Origin: Verrucomicrobiota bacterium
Lineage (GTDB): Bacteria; Verrucomicrobiota; Verrucomicrobiia; Limisphaerales; JAEYXS01
Assembly: GCA_023431185.1 (NCBI GenBank)
Contig: JAEYXS010000065.1
Span: 62,001 to 126,000, forward strand
Length of the DNA: 64,000 nucleotides
Direction of reading: 5' to 3'
Below the pieces are notes generated by a model, which saw only the letters and a list, made by a program, of their open reading frames with translations, made no database searches and was not told where the DNA came from. A program made the translations under genes and the position numbers. Of the stretch, positions 1 to 8,147 are shown piece by piece (position 1 is the stretch's first letter; each line of letters begins with the position of its first letter).

Positions 1-631
1 GCGCGATTTTTATGAGCATGTGCGGGTGCAGGTGGAACGCATCTCCGCCCAACTCGACAATCTGGGCCTGCTCAATGCCAACAGCGGTGCCGTCCAGCCG
101 GTGAATCTCGGTGAGTTGGTGACGGAGGCGGTCAGTGCCTTGGGGCCGGTGCTGGCCGACCGCAAGATCACGGTGACCAATAACGTGCCGGCCAACCTGC
201 CGGCCATGACCACTGAGCGGCCGCAACTGGTGCGCATGCTGCAATTGCTTTTGCAGGAGACGATCGCCCAGCTCGGGGCGGGCGGACAGATCACGCTTTC
301 TGCCGAGCCGCATGAGAACGGGCTGAAACTGGTGGTGGAAGACGATGGTCCGGGACTGCCGGCCGAGGCTTTGCGCCGCGTGTTCGATCCTTTCTTTGCT
401 CGTAGCGGGCATCCGGAAGATTTCGGCATCAACCTGATGGCATTCTACTTCCTGGCTTATCACTTGGGCGGACGGGTGAGGGCCGAGTCACGGGTGCCGA
501 AAGGGGCCAAGTTCACCTTGACCTTCCCCTTGGAGAAATCGGCCGCCATGATCGGCAATGATGACCGTGATTTCATCAACAAGGTGCTGCTGAACGACGC
601 CTTGTGGGAGAAGCTGCTTTCTGGAGAGTGA
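1..631 (+). CDS. Sensor histidine kinase, C-terminal part (5' end cut by window)
   Basis: The reading frame is already open at base 2 and has no start here, so the gene begins upstream of the window. What remains is a histidine kinase ATP-binding (HATPase_c) domain. An N-box-like helix (MLQLLLQETIAQL) is followed by a clear G1 box (VVEDDGPGLP) and an F-box-like RRVFDPFF. The expected G2 box (GTGLGL type) is replaced by FGINLMAFYFL, so ATP-lid function may be altered. The next gene, 23 bases downstream, is a receiver-kinase hybrid, so the two probably act in one phosphorelay. The input signal and the phosphorylated His lie outside the window. Confidence 0.8.
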   Translation, partial: RDFYEHVRVQVERISAQLDNLGLLNANSGAVQPVNLGELVTEAVSALGPVLADRKITVTNNVPANLPAMTTERPQLVRMLQLLLQETIAQLGAGGQITLSAEPHENGLKLVVEDDGPGLPAEALRRVFDPFFARSGHPEDFGINLMAFYFLAYHLGGRVRAESRVPKGAKFTLTFPLEKSAAMIGNDDRDFINKVLLNDALWEKLLSGE

Positions 632-654
632 TAGGCTAGCAAACTGTCAAAACC

Positions 655-1947
655 ATGAACAACATGACCAACAACGAGGAGGTATTTGTGGAGCGCCGTT
701 CCCAGAGTGATGCCTTGACGGGCGGTGTCTCGCACCGTCGCACGTTGTTGATCGTGGATGATGATGAGAGCCCGCGCCAGGCGCTCTGCATGGTCTTCGG
801 CGATGATTACGAACTTTTGGTGGCGGAGAACGGCGAGCAGGCGCTGGAGCTGGCCCGCAAGCATGTGGTGGATACGGCCATCGTGGATATCCGGATGCCC
901 GGGGTTTCAGGCATCGATGTGCTGGCCGGCTTGAAGCAGATGGACATGGCCATCGAGGTCATCATCCTGACCGCTTACCAGACGCTGGAGACGGCGCGGC
1001 AGGCCTTGCGCCTGGGCGCCCGGGATTATCTGGTGAAGCCCTTCGGCGTGGAGGAGATCCGCAAGGTGGTTTCCGCTGCGATGGAACATCGTAACGCCGC
1101 CGGTCGCATCAAAGAAACGGCGCGGTTGTTGAACTTATTGCAGGAGGAGTTGGAAAACCAGCGGAGCGCGGTGAAATCCTCCCAGGTGAAGGGGGAGCTT
1201 TATGCGGGCATCATCCATGATTTGAACAGCCCACTGACAGTCGTATCTGGCATGTCGGAGATGCTCAGCGAGCGGTTGAGCGGTGTTACCTTCATCAATG
1301 GCGATCAACTGGCCGGTATGCGCAAGGAAGTGGCCCAGCTCTCCAAGCATGTGGAGCGTTGTCTGGAGATTTCGCGGCGCTACATGGAGCTGTTCCGTCA
1401 GCGGGCCCATAGCGAGAAAGAGGCGCATCTGGGGGCGGTGTTGAAGAACATCCAGGAGCTGCTTTCCTTCCATCCGGCGATGAAGAAGAACGAGCTTTTA
1501 TTCGTCAACCAGGCGGGTGATCTCTTGCTGCCGGTGAACGCCTTGGACCTGGAGCAGATACTCATCAATCTGATCCTCAATGCGTTGACCTGCACGGGCA
1601 AATACCATCACGTCTGGGTCACCGCCCGGATCGAACAATCCGTGCTGCCGGAGGAAAAGCTGGTTTCGTCTGAGGGTGCAAAAGTGGTGAACGAGAAGCG
1701 CTTTGTGAACGCTCCACCATTTGTGGTGATCGAGGTGCGGGATGATGGTGTGGGCATCCCGGAAGCGGTCTTGGGCCGGATTTTTCAGCCTTACTTTTCA
1801 GTACGCGAGGCGGGCCAAGGCACCGGCTTGGGGTTGTCGGTGGTCAGGCATCTAATTTCAGAGACGCACGGTCTGCTGCGCGTGGAGAGCCAGCATGGGC
1901 AGGGGGCAACCTTCACGCTGACGTTGCCAGTGGTGCCGCAGCCTTAA
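655..1947 (+). CDS. Hybrid two-component protein: receiver domain then histidine kinase
   Basis: A 430-residue cytoplasmic signalling protein with no membrane segment. Residues about 29-145 form a receiver domain, with an acidic pocket at D35-D37, phospho-acceptor D78 (AIVDIRMPG), T106 and K128. A HisKA-like helix follows, with phospho-His H188 in IIHDLNSPLT. The C-terminal HATPase_c domain has N box (LINLILNALT), G1 (VRDDGVGIP), F box (IFQPYF) and G2 (GQGTGLGLSVV). Order REC-HisKA-HATPase suggests the receiver controls the kinase, probably receiving phosphate from the kinase encoded just upstream. Start taken at the first ATG after that gene's stop; an in-frame ATG nine bases later is also possible. 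Target unknown. Confidence 0.88.
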   Translation: MNNMTNNEEVFVERRSQSDALTGGVSHRRTLLIVDDDESPRQALCMVFGDDYELLVAENGEQALELARKHVVDTAIVDIRMPGVSGIDVLAGLKQMDMAIEVIILTAYQTLETARQALRLGARDYLVKPFGVEEIRKVVSAAMEHRNAAGRIKETARLLNLLQEELENQRSAVKSSQVKGELYAGIIHDLNSPLTVVSGMSEMLSERLSGVTFINGDQLAGMRKEVAQLSKHVERCLEISRRYMELFRQRAHSEKEAHLGAVLKNIQELLSFHPAMKKNELLFVNQAGDLLLPVNALDLEQILINLILNALTCTGKYHHVWVTARIEQSVLPEEKLVSSEGAKVVNEKRFVNAPPFVVIEVRDDGVGIPEAVLGRIFQPYFSVREAGQGTGLGLSVVRHLISETHGLLRVESQHGQGATFTLTLPVVPQP

Positions 1948-1994
1948 TTTGGGGCTTGCTTGCTTTTCTCGGGAGTATTGTCTGTAGGACATTC

Positions 1995-2615
1995 ATGAAG
2001 CTTTACGGTTTGACCGGCGGCATTGGTGCGGGCAAAAGCGCGGCAGCGGAGATTCTTCGCAGTCGGGGTGTCATGGTCACGGATACCGATCAACTGGCGC
2101 GCCAGTTGGTGGAGCCCGGCCAGCCCGCACTCGTGGAGCTTGTCGCCCGCTTTGGCAACGGGGTGCTGCTAGGTGATCATCTGGACCGTCGGGCCATGGC
2201 CCGGCTGGCATTCACGGATGAGGCCGCGCGCAGGGACTTGGAGGCTATTCTGCATCCGCGCATCAGAGAGGCATGGCAAGCCCAGACCGAGCGCTGGCGG
2301 GAGCAAGGCTGTCCGGTCGGAGTGGTGGTCATCCCCTTGTTGTACGAGACGGCGGCTGAGGAGTGCTTCGACGCCGTCATCTGCCTGGCCTGTTCGGCAG
2401 AGACGCAAAAGCAGCGTCTCTATCAACGGGGTTGGTCGGATGTCGATATCGCCCAGCGCCTTGCTTCCCAATGGCCGCTGGAGAAGAAGATGAACAAGGC
2501 GGATTTCGTGATATGGAACGAAGGCGACTTGTCCATGCTGGCCGAGCAGTTGGATCGTATCATCCCGCACGTCAAACCGGCTGATTACTTTCTGGAAGAG
2601 GTGGAGGGCGCCTGA
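1995..2615 (+). CDS. coaE: Dephospho-CoA kinase
   Basis: Catalyses the last step of coenzyme A synthesis, ATP-dependent phosphorylation of the 3'-hydroxyl of dephospho-CoA. The 206-residue product has the P-loop GGIGAGKS (residues 8-15) right at the N-terminus, followed by the TDTDQLAR motif that carries the catalytic Asp of the family, and the LLYE and QRL...RL lid motifs. The start is set at the ATG that gives MKLYGLTGG, because the family begins a few residues before the P-loop. The frame stays open 39 bases further upstream, but that extension has no family match. It follows the kinase gene by 47 bases. Confidence 0.93.
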   Translation: MKLYGLTGGIGAGKSAAAEILRSRGVMVTDTDQLARQLVEPGQPALVELVARFGNGVLLGDHLDRRAMARLAFTDEAARRDLEAILHPRIREAWQAQTERWREQGCPVGVVVIPLLYETAAEECFDAVICLACSAETQKQRLYQRGWSDVDIAQRLASQWPLEKKMNKADFVIWNEGDLSMLAEQLDRIIPHVKPADYFLEEVEGA

Positions 2616-2657
2616 GCCGCGTTTGCTTTTCTGTCGCAAGTGCGTTTCCTTTGATAC

Positions 2658-2837
2658 ATGGAAGAAGATGCCTCCGTCGCGTGCCCTTACTGCGGGCAGG
2701 AAAGCACACTGATGCTGGATACGACCGTGCGCCAACAGACCTTCACCACGGACTGTGAAGTGTGTTGCCGCCCTTTCAGTGTGCAGGTGGAGTGTTCCGG
2801 CGGAGAGATTCTAAGCTTGGATGTGACGTCCGATTGA
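2658..2837 (+). CDS. CPXCG-motif cysteine-rich small protein
   Basis: A 59-residue protein. It contains C-P-Y-C-G at residues 9-13 and a second Cys group D-C-E-V-C-C-R-P at residues 32-39, plus C46, which is the pattern of the CPXCG cysteine-rich family. The four paired cysteines very likely bind one zinc ion. No function is established for the family, so none is given here. It begins 42 bases after coaE and ends 31 bases before the TMEM14-like gene on the same strand. Confidence 0.75.
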   Translation: MEEDASVACPYCGQESTLMLDTTVRQQTFTTDCEVCCRPFSVQVECSGGEILSLDVTSD

Positions 2838-2868
2838 TTGAGAGTCCTGACCGACGTTTGATTCTATT

Positions 2869-3156
2869 ATGTCACCAAATAATGTTTTGTGGGTCTATAT
2901 CGTGCTCCTCGTTGCGGGTGGAGTGATGGGTTTTGTCAAAGCGGGCAGCAAAGCCTCGCTGATCGCCTCGAGCATTTTTGCCGCCATTCTGGCCTTGTGC
3001 GCCACGGATATCATCAAGTGGGCGCACGCGGCGGATGTAGTGCTCGCTTTCCTGCTGGTCTTTTTCGGGATTAAATTCGCCAAGGGCAAGAAGTTCATGC
3101 CTTCAGGCATGATGTGCATCCTGACGGTGGTGACGCTGGCCTTGCGGCATATTTAA
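2869..3156 (+). CDS. TMEM14-family small membrane protein
   Basis: A 95-residue protein that is almost entirely hydrophobic, with four predicted membrane helices at about residues 6-24, 28-45, 52-70 and 78-92. The glycine-rich segments (VLLVAGGVMGFVKAGS and the SLIASSIFAAI region) match the TMEM14 family, whose bacterial members are uncharacterised inner-membrane proteins. The start ATG is the only early one in frame. It converges with argC on the other strand; a 38-base inverted repeat lies between them. Confidence 0.65.
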   Translation: MSPNNVLWVYIVLLVAGGVMGFVKAGSKASLIASSIFAAILALCATDIIKWAHAADVVLAFLLVFFGIKFAKGKKFMPSGMMCILTVVTLALRHI

Positions 3157-3178
3157 GTCCGCTATGCGATTAAATGGT

Positions 3179-3216
3179 GAATCGTTAAAACGGGAGAAAT
3201 CCCACTTTAACGATTC
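3179..3216. terminator. Inverted repeat between convergent genes, possible bidirectional terminator
   Basis: GAATCGTTAAA at 3179-3189 is the exact reverse complement of TTTAACGATTC at 3206-3216. The loop is 16 bases. It lies between the stop of the TMEM14-like gene and the stop of argC. A run of T follows on the plus strand about 6 bases after the stem (GGTTTTAACC). The position suits transcription termination in both directions, but the stem is AT-rich. Confidence 0.4.
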
Positions 3217-3245
3217 AACGGTTTTAACCTTTTAAGGGGCTCTGG

Positions 3246-4310
3246 TCAGATCAAGCCGGACGTCTCCGGGAAACCGCCGAGGATGTTAAAGCTTTGCACA
3301 GCCTGACCGCTGGCACCTTTCACGATGTTGTCTTCTGCGCTGATGACGATCAGGCGGCCTGTGCGGGTATCAAGGCGCCAGGCGAGTTCCACCATGTTCG
3401 TGCCCACCACGTTCTTGGTATCAGGCAGCGCTTTGCCTTCCAGCACACGGACGAATGGTTCATCTGCATAGGCTTTTTGATAGCAAGCTTTGATCTGTGA
3501 GTTCAGCTCCGTGGTTTCGGCTTCCGTGCTGAAATGCTTGGCCGGAGCGAGATAAAGGGTGCTGAGAATACCCCGGTTCACCGGGATGAGGTGAGGCGTG
3601 AACTGGATGGTCACCGGTGTGCCGGCAGCGAGGGACAGTTCCTGCTCGATCTCGGAAAGGTGCCGGTGCTTCGGCAGGCCATAGGCACGAACACTTTCGT
3701 TGCACTCCACGAAGAGATAATCGATTTCCGCTTTGCGTCCGGCTCCGCTTACGCCGCTCAATGAATCGGCGATGATGCCGGCCGATTTGATCAATCCCGC
3801 TTTGATTAAGGGAATGATGGGCAGCAGGATGCTCGTGGGATAGCAACCAGGTGAAGCGATGAGCTGCGCGGACTTGATCTCGTTTCGATAAGCTTCCGGC
3901 AGGCCATAGACCGATTTGGCGAGCAGATCTGGCGCGGGATGGTCATGCGCGTAGAATTCTTTGTAGACCGTCGCGCTCTTGAGGCGGAAGTCGGCGCTCA
4001 GATCGATGACCCGGCAACCGAGATGGAGCAGGGGGATGGCGAATTCCGCGGCCACACCGTGGGGCAGGGCAAGGAAGACCACGTCCGCTTGCTTGGCGAG
4101 CAGTTCGGTATTCGGGTCCGAGAAACGCAGTTCCCGCGCTTTCGGATAATGCGCGAATTTCGGAAAAACCTCGGCGATACTCTTGCCCGCAGATTGGCGG
4201 GAAGTGACGGCCGTCAGCTCGGCGTGGGGATGACGCAGCAGCAGACGGACGAGTTCCTCACCGGAATAGCCCGAGGCTCCAACGATGGCGACACGAACAG
4301 TATTCGACAT
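3246..4310 (-). CDS. argC: N-acetyl-gamma-glutamyl-phosphate reductase
   Basis: Third enzyme of arginine synthesis; reduces N-acetylglutamyl phosphate to the semialdehyde with NADPH in the cytoplasm. The N-terminal Rossmann motif is GASGYSGEEL, and the catalytic cysteine is C156 in ASPGCYPTS. The C-terminal part (VVGTNMVELAWRLDTRTGR) is also typical. The product is 354 residues, normal for the family. The frame could start at a TTG 12 bases further upstream, but the ATG giving MSNTVRVAIVG is preferred. No other arginine genes adjoin it. Confidence 0.95.
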   Translation of the reverse strand: MSNTVRVAIVGASGYSGEELVRLLLRHPHAELTAVTSRQSAGKSIAEVFPKFAHYPKARELRFSDPNTELLAKQADVVFLALPHGVAAEFAIPLLHLGCRVIDLSADFRLKSATVYKEFYAHDHPAPDLLAKSVYGLPEAYRNEIKSAQLIASPGCYPTSILLPIIPLIKAGLIKSAGIIADSLSGVSGAGRKAEIDYLFVECNESVRAYGLPKHRHLSEIEQELSLAAGTPVTIQFTPHLIPVNRGILSTLYLAPAKHFSTEAETTELNSQIKACYQKAYADEPFVRVLEGKALPDTKNVVGTNMVELAWRLDTRTGRLIVISAEDNIVKGASGQAVQSFNILGGFPETSGLI

Positions 4311-4387
4311 GGCGACAATCAATTTCCTGCGGCCTGATTTGGCAAGCAGAGTTTACACAGATTTGCGTGCGGCGGAATGGTGGTAAC

Positions 4388-4416
4388 AAAAAACCCCGCT
4401 GGAGGCCAGCGGGGTT
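4388..4416 (-). terminator. Rho-independent terminator of the rplM-rpsI operon
   Basis: AACCCCGCTGG (4392-4402) pairs perfectly with CCAGCGGGGTT (4406-4416) around a 3-base loop. Read on the minus strand, the stem is followed directly by a run of T. It lies 21 bases past the rpsI stop. Confidence 0.9.
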
Positions 4417-4436
4417 GGTGAAAGTCGATTTCCAGA

Positions 4437-4832
4437 TTAACGCTTGCTGAACTGGAAGCGCTTACGGGCACCCGGTTGGCCGTACTTCTTGCGTTCTTTC
4501 ATGCGCGGATCGCGAGTCAGCACGCCTTCCGCCTTGAGAGCAGGGCGGAGGTTGGCGTCGAACTGCAGCAAGGCACGGGCGATGCCGTGACGGACTGCGC
4601 CAGCCTGACCGACCGGACCGCCACCCTTCACGTTCACATTGATGTCCACCTTGCTGGCGGTATCGGTGATGCTGAGGGGTTGCAGCACCAGGGAGCGCTG
4701 CGAATCCGTATGGAAATAAGCCTGCAATTCGCGACCGTTCACGGTGATTTTGCCGGAACCGTTGGCGATGCGCACACGGGCGATGGACGACTTGCGGCGA
4801 CCAGTGCCTAAAAATTCAGAAGTAGTAGCCAT
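4437..4832 (-). CDS. rpsI: 30S ribosomal protein S9
   Basis: A 131-residue small-subunit protein. It shows the family features in order: GTGRRKSSIARVR near the start, ITVNGRELQAYF, the glycine-rich VKGGGPVGQAGAVRHGIARAL, and the basic tail ending in FSKR, which reaches the tRNA P site in known ribosomes. It follows rplM with an 18-base gap, the usual rplM-rpsI operon, and a strong terminator comes right after it. Confidence 0.97.
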   Translation of the reverse strand: MATTSEFLGTGRRKSSIARVRIANGSGKITVNGRELQAYFHTDSQRSLVLQPLSITDTASKVDINVNVKGGGPVGQAGAVRHGIARALLQFDANLRPALKAEGVLTRDPRMKERKKYGQPGARKRFQFSKR

Positions 4833-4850
4833 ATCTGGGGAAATTATGAA

Positions 4851-5285
4851 TTACTTGGCGGCGGTGAGGGCGGCCGGTTGCTGCGCGCTGTGCGGATGGG
4901 CCGAACCTTTGTATACCTTCAACTTGGTCAACATGCGGGCGCCTAAGCGGTTCTTTGGGAGCATGCCTTTGACCGCGTGCATGATGAGGCGTTCGGGATG
5001 GTTCTCGCGGACTTGGGCGACGGTCTTGTACTTCTCGCCACCTTTCCAGCCGGAGTAGCTCATGAACTCCTTGTCGGTCTCTTTTTTACCAGTCACGGCG
5101 ATCTTCTCGGCGTTGATGACAACCACAAAATCACCAGCGTCAAGATGGGGGGTAAAGACAGGCTTGTTCTTGCCGCGCAGGATGTTGGCAACCTGGACAG
5201 CGACACGACCAAGGACAGCTCCGTCGGCATCCACAACATGCCACTGCTTCTGGTCCTGATTAATCTTCGGCAAATACGTTTTCAT
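4851..5285 (-). CDS. rplM: 50S ribosomal protein L13
   Basis: A 144-residue large-subunit protein. Recognisable by WHVVDADGAVLGRVA near the N-terminus, GDFVVVINAEKI in the middle and PERLIMHAVKGMLPKN towards the end. The open frame extends 18 codons upstream, but the start is placed at the ATG giving MKTYLPK, which matches the family N-terminus. First gene of the rplM-rpsI operon. The C-terminus is slightly longer than usual and ends in an Ala-rich stretch (QQPAALTAAK). Confidence 0.96.
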   Translation of the reverse strand: MKTYLPKINQDQKQWHVVDADGAVLGRVAVQVANILRGKNKPVFTPHLDAGDFVVVINAEKIAVTGKKETDKEFMSYSGWKGGEKYKTVAQVRENHPERLIMHAVKGMLPKNRLGARMLTKLKVYKGSAHPHSAQQPAALTAAK

Positions 5286-5603
5286 CCAATTTCGTTCTCG
5301 AAAGAGCTGGGACAATATCAAACAGCTTCTTTGAGTCAATAGTCATTTGCAGAAAATATTAAATAAGCTACTGAGGGGTAATACGTTTGTGGGATGGCTG
5401 CTTGCTTGGGAGATAGAAAACACTCAGTTGTGGTTTTTCGCCCGACAGCTCACTACTAATGGTGGCCGTCATTGAAGATGCGGGCATTTTGGTTTTCGCA
5501 GCTTAAACCGGTATGCGTTAAATTATCTGTAATTCGAGCTTGCATACCCAGTGGGGTCGCACGTATTGTTCGCGTTCTTTTAACAGATTAAAAGTTAGAG
5601 TAT

Positions 5604-5864
5604 ATGTCGAAAATTTGCGAACTGACAGGCAAGCGCCCCATGAAAGGCAGCCATATCTGGCGCTCAGGTAAGGCCAAGAAAAGCGGCGGTATCGGTACCC
5701 ACGTGACGGCGATCACCAAGCGCCGTTTCCTGCCGAATCTCCAGCGCGTCAAGGCGGTGATCAACGGCGAAGTGCGTTACATACGGGTGACCGCCAAGGC
5801 GCTCAAGGAAGGTCTCGTGACCAAGCCGGTCAAGCGCACTTGGAAGAAGCCAGCGGCGACCTAA
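5604..5864 (+). CDS. rpmB: 50S ribosomal protein L28
   Basis: An 86-residue large-subunit protein. The N-terminus MSKICELTGKRP and the following basic stretch through KRRFLPNLQRV are characteristic of L28; the family's IRVTAKALKEG segment is also present. Only one cysteine (C5) is seen, so this is a version without the zinc-binding cysteine set. It stands alone with its own terminator immediately downstream. The 260 bases before it, shared with divergent rplM, must hold both promoters; no clear consensus boxes were recognised. Confidence 0.95.
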   Translation: MSKICELTGKRPMKGSHIWRSGKAKKSGGIGTHVTAITKRRFLPNLQRVKAVINGEVRYIRVTAKALKEGLVTKPVKRTWKKPAAT

Positions 5865-5887
5865 GCGGCTGTCAAACTGGTATTTTC

Positions 5888-5919
5888 AAGGCGAGGAGCA
5901 ATCCTCGCCTTTTTCTTTT
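5888..5919 (+). terminator. Rho-independent terminator of rpmB
   Basis: AAGGCGAGGA (5888-5897) pairs with TCCTCGCCTT (5902-5911) around a GCAA loop and is followed by TTTCTTTT. It lies 23 bases past the rpmB stop. Confidence 0.92.
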
Positions 5920-5985
5920 CCGGGATTGGTTTAAGACGGAGAAACGGGAGAAAGCAGTGAAATGAAGCGGGTGGGAATCCCGGTT

Positions 5986-6441
5986 CTAGCGTCCCTTCAG
6001 ATACTTCATCGTCACCCGTTTCATCTCCCGCTCGTCATCGCGGCGCTTCAAGTCTTCGCGCTTGTCGCCCACTTCCTTGCCCTTGCCGGCACCGAGCAGT
6101 ACCTTCACCTTGTTGTTCTTCCAGTAGAAGCTGAGGGGGACGAGTGTGTTGCCCTTGATCGAGGCCAGTTCGTGCAGCTTGCGGATCTCGGTTTTGTGCA
6201 GCAGCAGTTTGCGCGGCGCCTTGGGCTTATGGTTGAACTGGTTGGCTTTGGTATACTCGTCGATGTGTGAGTTGTAGAGGTAGACCTCGCCTTTTTCCAC
6301 CCGGGCGAAGGCATCACTGATCTGGCCCTTGCCGGCACGCAGGGCTTTTACCTCGGTGCCATGCAGCACGATTCCGGCCTCGAAAGTATCGAGGATATGA
6401 TAATCGCGCCGGGCCTTCGGGTTGGTCAGTATGTCAGCCAT
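5986..6441 (-). CDS. smpB: SsrA-binding protein SmpB
   Basis: Binds tmRNA and brings it to stalled ribosomes for trans-translation. The 151-residue product has the family landmarks: NPKARRDYHI near the start, TFEAGIVLHGTEVKALRAGKG, YLYNSHI, HKPKAPRKLLLHKTEI, and a C-terminal basic tail with the KREDLKRRD region that mimics the anticodon arm. tmRNA (ssrA) itself was not found in this window. rpoZ lies upstream on the same strand behind its own terminator. Confidence 0.96.
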   Translation of the reverse strand: MADILTNPKARRDYHILDTFEAGIVLHGTEVKALRAGKGQISDAFARVEKGEVYLYNSHIDEYTKANQFNHKPKAPRKLLLHKTEIRKLHELASIKGNTLVPLSFYWKNNKVKVLLGAGKGKEVGDKREDLKRRDDEREMKRVTMKYLKGR

Positions 6442-6445
6442 GGAA

Positions 6446-6480
6446 ATAAAAAACAGCCAGGAGAGTGAACCTCCTGGCTG
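6446..6480 (-). terminator. Rho-independent terminator of rpoZ
   Basis: CAGCCAGGAG (6454-6463) pairs with CTCCTGGCTG (6471-6480) around a 7-base loop. On the minus strand it is followed by TTTTTTATTT. It lies between rpoZ and smpB, so most rpoZ transcripts should end before smpB. Confidence 0.9.
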
Positions 6481-6508
6481 CCGGAAAATTGCCGGGGTTC
6501 AACCCCTG

Positions 6509-6733
6509 TTATTCGAACACGGACATGTCGGACGTCTGCTCGAAAGCCAGCTTGTCCTCGGCGATCTCACGCATGGCGATGTCAGCCGCACCCAGTCCGG
6601 CCGCATCGACAATCAGAGGGCGACCGCTGCCGCCACCCGAGTTCAACTGTCGCACCCGGCGTGAAACAACATTGATCAACACATTCGGGTTTCCGACCTT
6701 ATCCAGTGCCTTGCGAGTCAGTTCTGCGTTCAT
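6509..6733 (-). CDS. rpoZ: RNA polymerase omega subunit
   Basis: A 74-residue protein resembling the omega subunit, which helps fold the beta' subunit of RNA polymerase. The matching parts are an N-terminal helix segment ALDKVGNPNVLINVVSRRVRQL, where the family has CLDKV..RF.L...A.KRARQL, and the ALREIAEG-like segment IAMREIAEDKLAFE. The sequence is divergent from the proteobacterial form, so the call rests on pattern and size. It has its own terminator and is divergent from the polyprenyl synthase gene. Confidence 0.75.
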   Translation of the reverse strand: MNAELTRKALDKVGNPNVLINVVSRRVRQLNSGGGSGRPLIVDAAGLGAADIAMREIAEDKLAFEQTSDMSVFE

Positions 6734-6842
6734 AGTATCTATCTTCGAGAGCAGCGGAGCTTAAAGGCTGTCCGGGCAGACGCAACAGGAAAATTCACTC
6801 ATCGCTTGCGCTGGCACGGCTCTTTCCGTAGAAAACCACCCC

Positions 6843-7766
6843 ATGCCGACCGCCTCTGACAAGTCTGCCAGCAAAACGGCGACTTTTGACCTGAACGCGT
6901 ATCTCGCTGAGCGTACTGCCCAAGTGAATGATGCGATGGATAAATTTCTGCCCAAAGCGAAGACCAAGCCCGCCGTGCTGCATGAATCCATGCGCTACTC
7001 CATCTTCGCCGGTGGCAAACGCATCCGTCCGGCGGTGTGCATCGCCGCAGCGGAAGCCTGCGGTGGTAGGGTCGAGCCCGCCTTGCCGCTCGCCTGCGCT
7101 GTGGAATGCATCCACACCTACTCGCTAATCCATGATGATCTCCCCGCGATGGATAACGACGACTATCGCCGCGGCAAACTCACGAACCACAAAGTCTATG
7201 GCGAAGGCATGGCCATTCTCGCCGGTGACGCTCTGCTCACGCAGGCCTTCGAGATCGCCGCCTTGAGCAAAGGCTGGCCGCGCTATTCGCACAAAGACCT
7301 CATACTGGAAATCGCCAAGGCCTCCGGCTCCCTCCAACTTATTGCCGGTCAGGCGGCTGATCTGGAAGGCGAGGGGAAGAAACTCTCCGTGCCCGAGCTG
7401 CGTTACATCCATGAGCGCAAGACATCCGCGCTCCTTTGCTGCTCCGTGCGCCTCGGCGGCATGAGCGCGAACTGCACACCTGCTCAGATTAAGGCCCTCA
7501 CCGATTTCGGCTACAACGTTGGTCTGGCGTTCCAAGTCATCGACGACATCCTCGACGTCACCCAGACCAGCGAGAAACTCGGCAAGACCGCCGGCAAAGA
7601 TACCGCCGCCCAAAAAGCCACCTATCCCTCCATCGTCGGCCTTGAGAAATCTCAGAAGATCGCGAAGCAACTCACCGACAAAGCCTTCGCCGCGCTGAAG
7701 CCCTTCAAAGGCAAAGCCGTGGCGCTGGAAAGCATTGCGAGCTATTTGTTGAAGCGGGATAACTAG
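6843..7766 (+). CDS. ispA: Polyprenyl diphosphate synthase (farnesyl/geranylgeranyl type)
   Basis: Condenses isopentenyl diphosphate with allylic diphosphates to make C15-C20 isoprenoid chains. The 307-residue protein has both metal-binding aspartate motifs. The first is D98-D99 in HDDLPAMDND, with the two-residue insertion seen in bacterial FPP/GGPP synthases. The second is DDILD at 234-238, followed by GKTAGKDTAAQKATYP. GGKRIRP and the QAFEIAAL segment are also typical. Chain length cannot be fixed from the sequence alone. It stands alone, and a repeat-rich spacer follows. Confidence 0.92.
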   Translation: MPTASDKSASKTATFDLNAYLAERTAQVNDAMDKFLPKAKTKPAVLHESMRYSIFAGGKRIRPAVCIAAAEACGGRVEPALPLACAVECIHTYSLIHDDLPAMDNDDYRRGKLTNHKVYGEGMAILAGDALLTQAFEIAALSKGWPRYSHKDLILEIAKASGSLQLIAGQAADLEGEGKKLSVPELRYIHERKTSALLCCSVRLGGMSANCTPAQIKALTDFGYNVGLAFQVIDDILDVTQTSEKLGKTAGKDTAAQKATYPSIVGLEKSQKIAKQLTDKAFAALKPFKGKAVALESIASYLLKRDN

Positions 7767-8147
7767 TTGCCTTCACCGGCATGTCCCGGTGTCATTTTGC
7801 GACCCAGCTTGTAGCGCAGGTTGGCAGCCTGCTGCCTGTCCCGCGACTGCGGTGATGTCGCCGACTGGCAGTCGGCAGGCTGTACGACTATTTCATCGCT
7901 CTTGGAAAACAGTCTGTCCTCAAACTTGGTTTGCGGCAGAGTCGACTGGCCGCGAAGCCGTTTTGCAGTGCCGTTAGGCACGACCCGATGGCAGCCGTGG
8001 GTGAAACCCACGGACAAATGAAGAGAAGGGATCGCGTCACGTAGTGACGCTCTGATTCTCAGGCGCAAACAGCTTCAATCGCTATCGCACCAAAAGCAAA
8101 AGGCCGGTCCAGCTGGACCGGCCCCTTCTGTTTAGATTGTTCGTAGC
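7767..8147. repeat. Gene-free spacer with several short hairpin repeats
   Basis: No convincing gene lies in these 380 bases. They hold separate short palindromes: GCCGACT/AGTCGGC at 7860-7876, CCGTGGGT/ACCCACGG at 7995-8013, and GCGTCAC/GTGACGC at 8034-8050. The last two closely resemble hairpins in the spacer at 13.1-13.4 kb, which argues for a dispersed repeat family. Confidence 0.6.
8092..8123 (-). terminator. Rho-independent terminator of the TPR protein gene
   Basis: A perfect stem, GGCCGGTCC (8102-8110) with GGACCGGCC (8115-8123) around AGCT. On the minus strand CTTTTTGCTTTT follows it. It lies 24 bases past the stop of the TPR gene. Confidence 0.88.

Noticed and set aside
5343..5603. 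tmRNA or other RNA gene near smpB and the ribosomal genes
   Set aside because: No tRNA-like ends, tag frame or stable fold could be seen in the spacer.
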